Shown here piece by piece: positions 37,301-45,306 of a stretch of 64,000 nucleotides of DNA (positions are counted from its first letter, which is position 1; every line of letters begins with the position of its first letter). The notes beneath the pieces were generated by a model. The model saw only the letters and a program-made list of their open reading frames with translations. It had not been told where the DNA came from and searched no databases. The translations under genes were made by a program, and so were the position numbers. Origin of the DNA: Mucilaginibacter rubeus (GTDB lineage: Bacteria > Bacteroidota > Bacteroidia > Sphingobacteriales > Sphingobacteriaceae); the NCBI RefSeq assembly GCF_003286415.2, contig NZ_CP043450.1, positions 5,332,001 through 5,396,000 on the forward strand. Reading direction: 5' to 3'.

Positions 37301-37758
37301 GTTTCTATCACGGCATTAAAGACACCGCCAATACTACCATCTATTGCTTTGATGGGAGAAAGCGTGTAATCAAAATAACATTCTTCCGTGTAACCAAACC
37401 GATGCATATAAAGTGGAGCGTCAGGGCGACGGTAAGATGCCCCTTGGTATAAAACCGAGTCAAATTCCTCTTTTAGGCCCCCCCATATTTCTGTCCAGAC
37501 TTGCGCACCTGGTTTACCCAATGCCCAGGGATGTTTTTGTCCGGGGATCGAGCTCCAGGGTTCATTGTAAATCAGACTGAAATCCGTACCCCAATATATT
37601 GCGATCGGAAAGCCGGAGTTGAGTACAATGCTGATCGCTGACCTTAAGCTGTCCGGCCATAAATTTGGCTCGCCCAAACTGGTCGCTGACCAGTCGGTTT
37701 GTTTAATCAATTCATGATGTTCGCCGCTCCCGGCTAAAAAAGCATATTCCTCGTCCAC
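34312..37758 (-). CDS. Giant PAS/GAF histidine kinase with SpoIIAA-like tail
   Basis: 1148 residues, cytoplasmic by appearance. Order: PAS-like domain (to ~150), GAF-like (~150-315), coiled coil with ANEELTATNEELNSTQENL, PAS (~375-490), PAS (~500-625), second coiled coil, PAS (~680-790), HisKA (FISIASHELKTPLTTIKAFF), HATPase_c (VNLIGNALKYS, DFGIGI, GLGLGLFI), and a C-terminal SpoIIAA/STAS-like domain (~1030-1148) ending WLLTR. A kinase ending in such a domain is unusual and suggests contact with anti-sigma or stressosome-type partners. No receiver follows. Single gene, minus strand. Confidence 0.88.
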   Translation of the reverse strand: MDEEYAFLAGSGEHHELIKQTDWSATSLGEPNLWPDSLRSAISIVLNSGFPIAIYWGTDFSLIYNEPWSSIPGQKHPWALGKPGAQVWTEIWGGLKEEFDSVLYQGASYRRPDAPLYMHRFGYTEECYFDYTLSPIKAIDGSIGGVFNAVIETSFRVINDRRNQLLVALMNRKNEAHRLTEAVQIIKEVLQTAQADLPCFAIYGIRKNDHAAILASAGWDVDRLEPVSDGHVHDIHLIYPDDINHFWPEPLVEAYAAPIAHGDAEMQGQFVCGISARKRLDKDYSFFIESAALHIGTILNNSLAYELSKEFQNQQTLNQELAAANEELTATNEELNSTQENLYQLNAELEERVNKRTSELRLERDKLRRFFMNAPAGICILSGPQLIFELVNGPYQEFLPERELLGRPIFEALPEIEYQPIGDIIRNVYNSGETYQGNELLVPLTNPSGDLVDRFFNFTYQPRTDPSGATDGIMVFVYDVTELVRARKHSEKVESDLRDLVMNSHYPLMILRGPEYIVEIANRPLADFWYKELEEITGQKLMDILPELIDQPFPALLADVYKTGEPYGQEEEIFYVESETGRLTKYISFYYDPIKSPDGHVNGIIVTASDITEMVKSRHLLQESYSEQQSLTEEVAATNEELVTTNEELSETQRLLEQTITGLKQSEERFRFLLNAIPQQVWTAQPDGTLNYVNDVVRDDFGDDSNETIVGNGWRNYVHPDDLQGALEKWARSLHNGREYLTEFRLLFADGNYYWHLSRALPLIEEDRIVLWVGTNTNIHQQKTNEFKKDEFISIASHELKTPLTTIKAFFQLTQREINQQPRIQPLIGKAQRQLDRLGRLIDDLLDVSRINAGKMIYHKEEFNFKLMLREVVESMQHTTNTHQIMLATDCQVTYNGDQHRIEQVMVNLIGNALKYSPDADQVIVRCAQENQNLIVSVEDFGIGIPEEHLKGLFDRFYRVDNSSARYQGLGLGLFIAAEIVKRHGGSFWIESIPDKGSTFFFLLPLSGQQQFSDLSTDQQSYYEGSFISIRYQPDGHFMDVDWKGYQNYDSVVKGCETMLDLMKKNHCSLVLNNNSSVKGNWSEASDWGAEVWFPAMAKAGLKKFAWIYSPSTFSRIAAGKSLPSEYDTVKVAFFDDKETAVQWLLTR

Positions 37759-37989
37759 GGTTATTTGGGGGCTTTTAAATGTTTCCCCTTATAACTAAAA
37801 AACCTCCAAATTGTTGGAAAGCGAGTATAACATGCCCATTTTTTTTTAAATTTCTCCCCGAAATTATACCCGCTCATTGAAAAAACAGGATGGGGAGTTT
37901 GACGCATTTGCACGATAGGATGAATAATAAAAGGCAACATGATTTTTGACAAATGCCCCTTATGCCCGTAATGATGAAACTAACTAGAT

Positions 37990-38520
37990 CAGCTTCTGGT
38001 TTGACAAAGTTTATCCGGAAGATCGCGACCGCGTACACGATAGTGTTTACGACGCAATAAATGACCATGCAAATAACTGGTCTCCTGAATACCGTTTTTT
38101 GAAGTCAGATGGTAATTATGCCTATATCTCGACCGGGGCATTATCCTGGAAGATGAATTCAGGACACCTTACCGTCTTGTTGGTCGATTATCGATATTAT
38201 CAGCCAAAAGGCTATTGAGAACGAACTGATTAAGGCACACTCCGCGACTGAGGAACTCATGCGTAAAAAGGATGAGTTTATGAGCATAGCCAGCCATGAA
38301 CTGAAAACCCCGGTAACCAGTTTGAAAGGTTCTCTGCAGATCCCGCAACGCATAGCCAGGAAAAGTGGACGGCCTCTATTAAAACCCGTTTCACCGCAGC
38401 CGTTGATACGGTTGGAGGCTATGTAAAGCTGATGCGCGGCCCTAAAGCTTTCTCTCATTAACTGGCACAAGTCAACACAGATGCACCGCACCTGATGGCA
38501 TGGATATCGACACTCACAGA
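37990..38520 (+). pseudogene. Decayed PAS-histidine kinase
   Basis: Pieces of a kinase in different plus-strand frames: a PAS part (FWFDKVYPEDRDRVHDSVYD, then YRFLKSDGNYAYISTGAL) ending near 38160, then a HisKA segment in another frame (MRKKDEFMSIASHELKTPVT) to about 38340, then fragments of the following helices. In-frame stops and frame changes occur at several points and no ATPase domain remains. It is clearly a remnant of a histidine kinase related to those nearby. Confidence 0.8.
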
Positions 38521-38757
38521 GGTGTTCGGAGGATTAAAGAGATGATCCAGGAATGTTAAGACTATGCGCGCGAGTAAAAATATTGTTTCACGAGATAACC
38601 GAAAACCATCTGTAGCAATTAGCCCGCAGTTAAAAACATCTGTAGTCATAAGCACACAGCGAACCCTTTTTAGTTCGAATTTAACAACACTGAACCCGAT
38701 GTCGAAGCCGGGTTTTAACCCGGACCCACGCGGCACGGATATTGTCTTGTTCGGATT

Positions 38758-39222
38758 ATGGATCAATTTTCAAAAACGGCACTAACCGGTATCGCCGGAA
38801 CTACGGTCATGACAGCCGGCAGCGAGCTCATGTCCGTTTTATTTCAGGAGAATTTCAGAGAACCTAAGCATCTGGAAACCTTGATCAGCCGCCTGGTACC
38901 TCAGTTATCGCGTAACGCGAAAACAATTGCCGGGTGGGGCGCCCATTATGCGATGGGGCTCGTTTTTGCAGCTATCTATGTGGAGTTATGGGAACATCGT
39001 AAGATCAAACACAGCATAAAAAACGGGTTGATACTCGGTACGCTCAGCGGATTCCTGGGTTACCTGATCTGGAAAGCCACTTTTAAAGCGCATCCTTTGC
39101 CGCCCTGGATAAACTACAGCCACTACTATCTGCAACGGATCCCGGCACACATTGTTTTTGCTGTGGCTGCAACTATAGCTTATAAAATGACGCTGACATC
39201 TGAAGGAACTAAAACTGCGTAA
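38758..39222 (+). CDS. DUF1440/YagU-like inner-membrane protein
   Basis: 154 residues with four hydrophobic stretches (about 9-28, 61-80, 90-108, 127-146). The opening TALTGIAGTTVMTAGSE and central WGAHYAMGLVFAAIY resemble YagU-type DUF1440 membrane proteins, a family of uncertain function reported in acid tolerance. Name is tentative. It lies between the decayed kinase and hsp20 copy 2. ATG 38758 is preceded by TTCGGATT, without a clear Shine-Dalgarno. Confidence 0.6.
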   Translation: MDQFSKTALTGIAGTTVMTAGSELMSVLFQENFREPKHLETLISRLVPQLSRNAKTIAGWGAHYAMGLVFAAIYVELWEHRKIKHSIKNGLILGTLSGFLGYLIWKATFKAHPLPPWINYSHYYLQRIPAHIVFAVAATIAYKMTLTSEGTKTA

Positions 39223-39592
39223 AATTGAGAAAAATCTTATATCCGGTGCACTGGCGCTGAGCGAGCTTCTGGAAAAAGAAATCGCCTGGCGTATCAACAA
39301 TATGTAAGGTGCTTGGGAAAGGAGACCAAAACTTCACTGACTGGCTGCAGGGAGATTACAATTTCCAGCCCATGACGCTGGCGACGAAAAATCATGAACC
39401 GCCGCACCCTGCAGCGAATGGCGGGTTAGGCGCGTTGCTACTGAAATATTGACCTTGCAGCTGAAAAAATTGCAGCCGGAAACTGAAAAATTTTCATTGT
39501 CAGACTGTTGGCACGCTGCTTGACCATATGCGTATAGTTTAATTAACAATTGACATTAATTTTTTAGAGTAACATTTAAAGGAGAAAAGGCC
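39223..39592. other. Intergenic region and hsp20 copy 2 promoter
   Basis: About 370 bp. The first 85 bp contain an open frame ending ALALSELLEKEIAWRINNM that may be a gene tail. The rest shows only AT-rich promoter sequence and the GTTTAATTAAC box. Confidence 0.45.
39537..39547 (+). promoter_or_regulatory. GTTTAATTAAC box upstream of hsp20 copy 2
   Basis: Exact copy of the 11-mer found before hsp20 copy 1, 45 bases ahead of the ATG; the spacing is nearly the same for both genes. It is preceded in both cases by TA. Likely a shared operator or promoter element. Confidence 0.5.
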
Positions 39593-40033
39593 ATGACCTT
39601 AGTTAAATTCAACAACAACAAACGCAACAACACATTATTACCAGGAGTTAATGATGTTTTCGAATCAATCTTTAACGACACATTTTTCAGCGACCGCATG
39701 ATCACCCGAGTGCCGGCTGTTAATATCAGCGAAAGCGAGAATAGCTACCAAGTTGAACTGGCTGCACCGGGATTGAAAAAAGACGACTTCAAGTTGAATC
39801 TGGAACGCAACCAGCTCACCATTTCGGTTGAACAGCAGTCGGAACAAAATGACAGCCAAAAGAGCTATAACAAGCGCGAGTACAGTTACAGTTCATTTGT
39901 GCGTTCATTCACGCTGCCGGACAGCGCAGATCACAGTCAGATCGATGCTTCCTATACCGACGGTATCCTCCGCATTGATATTGCCAAACGCGACGAGGCC
40001 AAAGCGGTGCGCCGCCAGATCGAGATCAAATAA
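39593..40033 (+). CDS. Hsp20 small heat shock protein, copy 2
   Basis: 146 residues, same length as copy 1 and very similar throughout (for example ELAAPGLKKDDFKLNLE and YTDGILRIDIAKRDE). Alpha-crystallin domain with intact C-terminal I-x-I-like end. AAAGGAGAAAAGG Shine-Dalgarno upstream. The two copies point in opposite directions and bracket the light-kinase segment of about 8 kb, so recombination between them would invert it. Confidence 0.95.
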   Translation: MTLVKFNNNKRNNTLLPGVNDVFESIFNDTFFSDRMITRVPAVNISESENSYQVELAAPGLKKDDFKLNLERNQLTISVEQQSEQNDSQKSYNKREYSYSSFVRSFTLPDSADHSQIDASYTDGILRIDIAKRDEAKAVRRQIEIK

Positions 40034-40094
40034 GTATAATTAGTTTTTAATACAAGAGCTCCTGCGCAAGGGGCTCTTAGTGTTTAACACGACC

Positions 40095-40388
40095 ATGAAA
40101 ACACAATTTTATATCCTGATGAGCGTAAAGACACTGCAGGGATTCACAGATTACGGGCAGTACTTTTTCGGCAATGACCGGGAGGCGGCCTATGGATTGT
40201 TCGGTCAGCTGAAAGGGTCCGAGCAGCTCAGGGACGGCTGCCCGCTGCATATCGACTTAATGGAAACGGTAAATGAGTTGCCGGTAAAGATCAAGACGAT
40301 CTGCTGCACGCTGGACGAGCTTGGCCACAATTGCAAGCTGATCGCCAGGGAGATCTTTCGGCTAAAAAACCTGGAGGAAATGCTATGA
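40095..40388 (+). CDS. Conserved hypothetical protein
   Basis: 97 residues from ATG 40095 (a GTG at 40080 would add five). Soluble, with YGQYFFGNDREAAYGLFGQL and a C-terminal ELGHNCKLIAREIF segment. I do not recognise a named family. It overlaps the next gene by ATGA and follows hsp20 by about 60 bp, so the three may be one transcript. Confidence 0.6.
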   Translation: MKTQFYILMSVKTLQGFTDYGQYFFGNDREAAYGLFGQLKGSEQLRDGCPLHIDLMETVNELPVKIKTICCTLDELGHNCKLIAREIFRLKNLEEML

Positions 40389-40585
40389 AGCAAAAAAATC
40401 TTCCGGCGTCATTGGCTGGAGTGTTTGGCATGCTGCTACTGGCGCTGTGGACTGGAACGAAATGGCTACACCGAGGGCAGCTGCCCGCCGGGGTGAAAGA
40501 ACTGCTGGGTATCAGTTTCATCATTTGGTTCGCTATCATCCTGCTCCGGGGGGACAGCGGCGATGATTGGGCGGGACAAATGTAA
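40385..40585 (+). CDS. Small membrane protein
   Basis: 66 residues from ATG 40385, translationally coupled to the previous gene by ATGA. Two hydrophobic segments (about 9-22 and 39-53). No family recognised. A bidirectional terminator follows. Confidence 0.55.
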   Translation: MKQKNLPASLAGVFGMLLLALWTGTKWLHRGQLPAGVKELLGISFIIWFAIILLRGDSGDDWAGQM

Positions 40586-40598
40586 GGTGGATAGACCA

Positions 40599-40626
40599 AG
40601 AGGCGGAGCAGCCCCCGCCTCTTTTT
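40599..40626. terminator. Bidirectional terminator between convergent genes
   Basis: An 8-bp stem AGAGGCGG / CCGCCTCT with an 8-base loop, followed by T5 on the plus strand and preceded by an A-containing stretch. It sits between the plus-strand gene ending at 40585 and the minus-strand DUF4142 gene ending at 40628. Confidence 0.75.
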
Positions 40627-40627
40627 A

Positions 40628-41128
40628 TTATTTCAGCTTTTGATCGATAGCCTCGATCTCCATAAGGTGATGCTTCAGCACCGGCAGCATCTGCTGTGCA
40701 AATGCTTTGACTGCCGGATCCTTGCCCGTGGTCGCATAATTCTCGAAAACATCCACCGTGTTCCGATGACCACTGACCATACCATGCACATAGAGCTGAT
40801 CAAATTTTGCACCGGCGTGTTCCAGCATCAGGTCGGGCTTGATGCCGCTGGTCGCGACTGCCGGCAAGGCGATTCCGCGGCTTTTAGCCAAAGTCAATAA
40901 CTTTTGTTCTGTGTCCCCATGATCCTTGACCATCATCTGGCCGAACATTTTGACCTCAGGATTCATAGCTTTCTGCCCAGCCAACTGACCTGAACTGACT
41001 TCCTGCAAATTCTTGATACTGGCCACGATCAGAAAATGTTTGGCCGTGGTATCCGGGTCCGGCTGCGGGATCTGGGCCTTAGCCATTGCGCCAAGGCCCA
41101 GCAGAGCGAATAAACATAACTTTCTCAT
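40628..41128 (-). CDS. DUF4142 secreted protein, copy 1
   Basis: 166 residues with a signal peptide (hydrophobic 4-17, cleavage near AKAQ). The mature part is helical, with LAGQKAMNPEVKMFGQMMVKD and AFAQQMLPVLKHHL, the DUF4142 pattern related to ferritin-like four-helix proteins. The periplasmic role is unknown. It overlaps the SDR gene upstream by 4 bp and closes the minus-strand oxidoreductase operon. A lipoprotein paralogue is at 57825-58418. Confidence 0.85.
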   Translation of the reverse strand: MRKLCLFALLGLGAMAKAQIPQPDPDTTAKHFLIVASIKNLQEVSSGQLAGQKAMNPEVKMFGQMMVKDHGDTEQKLLTLAKSRGIALPAVATSGIKPDLMLEHAGAKFDQLYVHGMVSGHRNTVDVFENYATTGKDPAVKAFAQQMLPVLKHHLMEIEAIDQKLK

Positions 41129-42132
41129 GGCTGACCGACCCCTCCCGAGGCCCCATAGACCTGGCCGCTGGCAAAGCTGGCATCGGCGGCTGCCAATTGA
41201 ACATAGATAGACGCCAGCTCAGCAGGCTGCCCCGGTCTGCCCAGCATTGTCCAGCTACCGAACATCTGCTGCTTTTCCGGCTGGGCGCCGCCGCTGATCT
41301 GTAAAGCGGTCCAGACCGGCCCCGGTGCCACGCCGTTCACCCGGATGCCTTTCGGACCTAATTGTTTAGCTAATGATTTGACGTAGTTCATCGTTGCCGC
41401 TTTGGTCTGCGCATAAGCATAAAGATCCGGTGAAGGGTCATAAGCCTGTTCCGAGGTCGTACCAATGATCGCTGATCCCGGCGGCAAATGCGGCAGCGCT
41501 TCGCGAATGATCCAGAAGGGCGCATAGATATTGGTCTTCATCGTCGAATCAAATTCCTCCGTGGTTACATCCACAATGGAATTGATCGACTGCTGCCTTC
41601 CGGCATTATTGACAATAATGTCCAAACCGCCCAAACCCGCAATTGCTTTTTGCACCAAAGACTTACAAAATTCCTCGCTGCGCAGATCGCCGGGAATGGC
41701 GATCGCTTTGCGTCCTTCCTTTTTGATCAGGGCGATGACTTCCTGCGCATCGGGTTCTTCGGTCGGGTAATAGTTGATTGCCACGTCTGCGCCCTCGCGG
41801 GCATAGGCGATAGCCGCCGCACGCCCCATACCCGAATCACCACCGGTGATCAAAGCCTTGCGTCCCATCAAACGGCCGGAGCCCTTATAGCTGGTTTCCC
41901 CGCAATCGGGTATCGGGTCCATTTTGCTCTGCAAACCCGGCCAGGGCTGCGGCTGGCTCTTAAATGGCGGTTTAGGGTGAAGCGTAGTCGGATCGCTGAT
42001 CTTCACGGGGCCATCCGCATTTTTCAAATGCAAGCCGTTAGCGGCAAAGGCGGGTGATACCGCCGCCGCCGCCAGCGCGGTACCTAACCCGGCCACCACC
42101 TGGCGCCGGGTCACTTTATTTTCTTCATTCAT
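41125..42132 (-). CDS. SDR oxidoreductase with Tat-like signal
   Basis: 335 residues. The N-terminus has TRRQVVAGLG and AAAAVSPAFAA, a twin-arginine signal, so it may be exported folded with its cofactor. A classical SDR domain follows: TGGDSGMGRAAA nucleotide motif, NNAGRQQS, active-site Y-x3-K in YAYAQTKAA. It probably uses NAD(P)H on an unknown carbonyl or alcohol. Closest in structure to the SDR at 42348-43193, from which it differs by the exported N-terminus. Part of a six-gene operon. Confidence 0.88.
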   Translation of the reverse strand: MNEENKVTRRQVVAGLGTALAAAAVSPAFAANGLHLKNADGPVKISDPTTLHPKPPFKSQPQPWPGLQSKMDPIPDCGETSYKGSGRLMGRKALITGGDSGMGRAAAIAYAREGADVAINYYPTEEPDAQEVIALIKKEGRKAIAIPGDLRSEEFCKSLVQKAIAGLGGLDIIVNNAGRQQSINSIVDVTTEEFDSTMKTNIYAPFWIIREALPHLPPGSAIIGTTSEQAYDPSPDLYAYAQTKAATMNYVKSLAKQLGPKGIRVNGVAPGPVWTALQISGGAQPEKQQMFGSWTMLGRPGQPAELASIYVQLAAADASFASGQVYGASGGVGQP

Positions 42133-42133
42133 G

Positions 42134-42313
42134 TTAATCTTTCTTTTTAGGGACTTTGGCGCCTTCCTTCCGGGCTTCGGATAACCCGATGGCGATCGCC
42201 TGTTTTTTACTGGTTACTTTTTTACCGCTGCGGCCGCTTTCCAGCGTGCCTTCTTTTTCTTCGTGTAAAGCCTTGTGGACCTTGTCCTGTGCTTTTTCTG
42301 AGTACTTAGCCAT
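42134..42313 (-). CDS. DUF6496-type small basic protein
   Basis: 59 residues from ATG 42313. Lys-rich with EKAQDKVHKALHEEKEGTL and KKQAIAIGLSEARKEG, the pattern of the DUF6496 small proteins common in stress operons. An upstream in-frame ATG at 42379 overlaps the SDR gene and is less likely. Possibly a nucleic-acid-binding protein; not proven. Confidence 0.75.
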   Translation of the reverse strand: MAKYSEKAQDKVHKALHEEKEGTLESGRSGKKVTSKKQAIAIGLSEARKEGAKVPKKKD

Positions 42314-42347
42314 AATATGATTGCTATTAGTTATTGTTTGAATTGAA

Positions 42348-43193
42348 TTAACCGTTGACGACCTCCCCGCCGTTGACATGGATCACTTGCCCCGTAATAA
42401 AGGAAGCGTCATCCGACGCCAGGAATACGTAAGCCGGACCCAGTTCCGAAGGTTGACCGGCACGTTTCATGGCCGTCTCGCTGCCAAACGATTTGATCTT
42501 TTCCTCATCAAACGTCGCCACGATGAGTGGCGTCCAGACCGGACCCGGCGCGACTGCGTTTACCCTGATCTTTTTGTCGGTCAAATTGGTAGCCAGAGAA
42601 CGGGTAAAGCTCGTGATCGCGCCCTTGGTCGAGGAATAATCGATCAGGTTGGGTGAGGAACGGTAGGCCGTAACCGAGGTCGTATTGATGATGCAATCGC
42701 CTTCCCCCAGGTGCTCCAGTGCCTCGTTGGCAAAGTGGAAATAAGCGAAGATGTTGGTACGGAAAGTATCCTCCAGTTGCTTTTCATCGATCTTCCTGGG
42801 GTCTTTTTGCGGGAACTGCATGCCGGCATTGTTGATCAGGATATTCAGTTTCCCTAGTTTACTGACCGTCTGTGCCACCGCTTTTTTGCAAAAGGCGGCC
42901 TTTTTTACATCGCCTTTGATAAGCAGGCATTTACGGCCCTCCGCTTCGATCAATCTTTTGGTTTCTTCCGCGTCAATATCTTCATCTAAATATACGATAG
43001 CTATATCCGCACCCTCGCGGGCGAAATGCACGCTGACCGCGCGGCCTATCCCCGAATCACCGCCCGTGATCAGGGCAACCTTATCCTGCAGCTTGCCCGA
43101 ACCGGCATAGCTGCTTTTGATATATTCCGGCGCCGGGTCCATCTTCGCTTCGATGCCCGGCTGCCGGTTTTGTTTTGCAGGTGTCTTGGCCAT
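42348..43193 (-). CDS. SDR family oxidoreductase
   Basis: 281 residues, cytoplasmic. TGGDSGIGRAVS, NNAGMQFP, and active-site Y-x3-K in IDYSSTKGA are all intact. N-terminal APEYIKSSYAGSGKLQ is typical of the YhdF/YghA-like general stress SDRs. It precedes the small DUF6496 gene and follows the 262-residue SDR by 5 bp. Substrate unknown. Confidence 0.9.
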   Translation of the reverse strand: MAKTPAKQNRQPGIEAKMDPAPEYIKSSYAGSGKLQDKVALITGGDSGIGRAVSVHFAREGADIAIVYLDEDIDAEETKRLIEAEGRKCLLIKGDVKKAAFCKKAVAQTVSKLGKLNILINNAGMQFPQKDPRKIDEKQLEDTFRTNIFAYFHFANEALEHLGEGDCIINTTSVTAYRSSPNLIDYSSTKGAITSFTRSLATNLTDKKIRVNAVAPGPVWTPLIVATFDEEKIKSFGSETAMKRAGQPSELGPAYVFLASDDASFITGQVIHVNGGEVVNG

Positions 43194-43198
43194 GATTG

Positions 43199-43987
43199 TT
43201 ATTGTTGGTTTACTGGTTTTTGCTGTTCATACATCGTGTGTGCGACCGCGCTGTCCGGCATCAGATTAGCGGCGTGAACCTCTAAACTGTTCTTCCAGCC
43301 AGCGATCACCCGGTCTTTGCCTGCCATTAGGGCTTCGTAGCCCTCTTTGGCCACTTCGGCAGCATCGGCTAAACCTTCTTTATCCTGCACGATCTTGCTG
43401 TCCAACATTCCTGCTTTGTTAAAGAAATCCGTATCGGTCGCGCCCGGCATCAGTGCGGTGAAAGTAATACCGGAGTCTTTGAGTTCCTCGCGGATAGCGG
43501 TATTAAAGGAAAGTACAAAGGCTTTAGTTGCGTGGTAAACTGCCTGCCAGGGACCCGGCAGTTTGCCGGCTACCGAACCGAGGTTCAGGATCTTACCTTC
43601 GCCTCGCCCGGCCATCTGTCTTACGAAATGTTTGGTCAGGATTACTGTGGCGCAGATATTCAGGTGAATAATGCCCAGCTCTTTTTCCAGCTCATTGTCC
43701 TTAAATAAACCATAGACACCCTGGCCCGCATCATTCACAAGCACATCTACCTGTTCGGTCACTTCACTGCAAAGCACCTTGGCCTGTTCCATGTCGGACA
43801 AGTCTTTCGCAATCGTTTTGACCGTAATACCAAAACTTTGCAATTCATTTTTGGTGCTGTCCAGTTCGGCCTGGTCCCGCGCCACGATGATCAAATTATA
43901 GTTGTCTTTAGCGAAAAGTTTCGCCAGCTCTTTGCCGATCCCGCTCGTTCCGCCGGTGATCAAAGCGGTTTTTCGTTGATTTTCCAT
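43199..43987 (-). CDS. SDR family oxidoreductase (YqjQ/DltE-like)
   Basis: 262 residues. Rossmann motif TGGTSGIGKELA, NDAGQGVYG in place of the common NNAG, and active-site Y-x3-K in AVYHATKAFV. The sequence resembles the short-chain dehydrogenases of the DltE/YqjQ type. It overlaps the ADH gene by one base (stop and start share a base), so the two are translationally coupled. Confidence 0.88.
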   Translation of the reverse strand: MENQRKTALITGGTSGIGKELAKLFAKDNYNLIIVARDQAELDSTKNELQSFGITVKTIAKDLSDMEQAKVLCSEVTEQVDVLVNDAGQGVYGLFKDNELEKELGIIHLNICATVILTKHFVRQMAGRGEGKILNLGSVAGKLPGPWQAVYHATKAFVLSFNTAIREELKDSGITFTALMPGATDTDFFNKAGMLDSKIVQDKEGLADAAEVAKEGYEALMAGKDRVIAGWKNSLEVHAANLMPDSAVAHTMYEQQKPVNQQ

Positions 43988-45195
43988 TAGTTCTCGATCT
44001 TTACAGGTTCCTTGTTTTCAGTTTCTTTGCGCTGCTCCCAGGGTTTAAGTACCACCTTCACGCAGTCTTCCTCTTTCTTATTAAAAATCTCGTAACCGTG
44101 GGTTACTTCGCTCAACGGCAGCGTATGAGTGATGATATCGTCCAGTACCACTTTTTCGGTTTTCACGAGTTCGATCAGGTGATCGATATAATTCAAAACC
44201 GGTGCCTGGCCCATTTTCAGCGTAATGCCTTTATCAAAAACACGGTGCAACGGGAAGTTATCATAAGTGGAACCGTATACGCCTACGATCGAAACAGTAC
44301 CCATGCGCCGTACCGCTTTAAAAGCCGTATCCAGCACTTTCATGCTGCCTACTTCAAAATTGAACAGCGCTTTGGCTTTGTCCAGGATATCTCGCTCCGG
44401 TTCAAAACCCACCGCATCCACGCATACGTCCGCGCCCCGGCCGCCGGTCATGGCGCGAATGGCTTCTACTACGTCCACTTCATGCGGGTTCAGGGTTTCG
44501 ACTTTATTAACTGCTTTAGCTTTTTCCAGGCGATAGTTCAGCGGATCGATCGCGATCACCCGGCTGGCACCGTTGATCCAGGCCGCCTTTTGCGCCATCA
44601 AACCTACCGGGCCAGAGCCGAATATGGCTACCACTTCGCCGCCCTTTAACTGCGCCCAGTCGATGGCCGACCAGCCAGTAGGGAAAATATCGGTCAGGAA
44701 CAATACTTGTTCATCGCTCATGTTTTCCGGCACCACTCTTGGGCTGATGTCCGCATAAGGTACACGTACATACTCCGCTTGTCCACCGGAATAACCGCCA
44801 TACAGATCGGTGTAACCAAATAAGGCTGCGCCTTTTTGACCGGCTATGTCGCCGTTAGGGCCGTAATGTTTGTAGTTGGAATTCTCGCAGGCCGGCGATG
44901 CATCATGCTGGCAAAAGAAACAATGCCCGCAGGAGATCGGAAAAGGAACGACCACTCGGTCGCCCTTCTTCAAATTCTTCACCCCCTTACCTACTTCTTC
45001 CACGATACCCATAAACTCATGGCCCATCACCATGGGTTCGGGTTGCGGAACGCCGCCGCTTAAAATATGCAGATCGGAACCGCAGATCGCGGTCGAGGTG
45101 ACCTTTAAAATAACGTCTGAATCCTCCAGCAGACGCGGGTCTTCGACCGTGTCATAGCGGATGTCGCCGGGTTTGTGAAATACTGCTGCTTTCAT
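43987..45195 (-). CDS. Zinc-dependent alcohol dehydrogenase
   Basis: 402 residues, MDR type. Catalytic zinc residues in ICGSDLHI and GHEFMG; structural zinc cysteines CGHCFFCQHDASPAC; nucleotide loop GSGPVG. It resembles glutathione-independent formaldehyde-dehydrogenase-like enzymes of stress islands. First gene of the minus-strand oxidoreductase operon, transcribed from a divergent promoter shared with the Rieske gene, where a GTTTAATTAAC box lies 26 bp upstream. Substrate not determinable. Confidence 0.9.
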   Translation of the reverse strand: MKAAVFHKPGDIRYDTVEDPRLLEDSDVILKVTSTAICGSDLHILSGGVPQPEPMVMGHEFMGIVEEVGKGVKNLKKGDRVVVPFPISCGHCFFCQHDASPACENSNYKHYGPNGDIAGQKGAALFGYTDLYGGYSGGQAEYVRVPYADISPRVVPENMSDEQVLFLTDIFPTGWSAIDWAQLKGGEVVAIFGSGPVGLMAQKAAWINGASRVIAIDPLNYRLEKAKAVNKVETLNPHEVDVVEAIRAMTGGRGADVCVDAVGFEPERDILDKAKALFNFEVGSMKVLDTAFKAVRRMGTVSIVGVYGSTYDNFPLHRVFDKGITLKMGQAPVLNYIDHLIELVKTEKVVLDDIITHTLPLSEVTHGYEIFNKKEEDCVKVVLKPWEQRKETENKEPVKIEN

Positions 45196-45220
45196 AAGTA
45201 GATCGATTAAGTTCTGATGT

Positions 45221-45231
45221 GTTTAATTAAC
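45221..45231 (+). promoter_or_regulatory. GTTTAATTAAC box in the ADH/Rieske divergent promoter
   Basis: Third exact copy of the 11-mer, in the 111-bp region between the divergent genes. It is followed by CTGAAGTAAATTTT; a similar AGTAAATTTT follows the fourth box at 51604-51614. Confidence 0.5.
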
Positions 45232-45306
45232 CTGAAGTAAATTTTTTTGTTTAATAATAAATGAAATAACTTAAAACACTGTCCCTCCACCTTTTGTAGT
45301 AATTGT

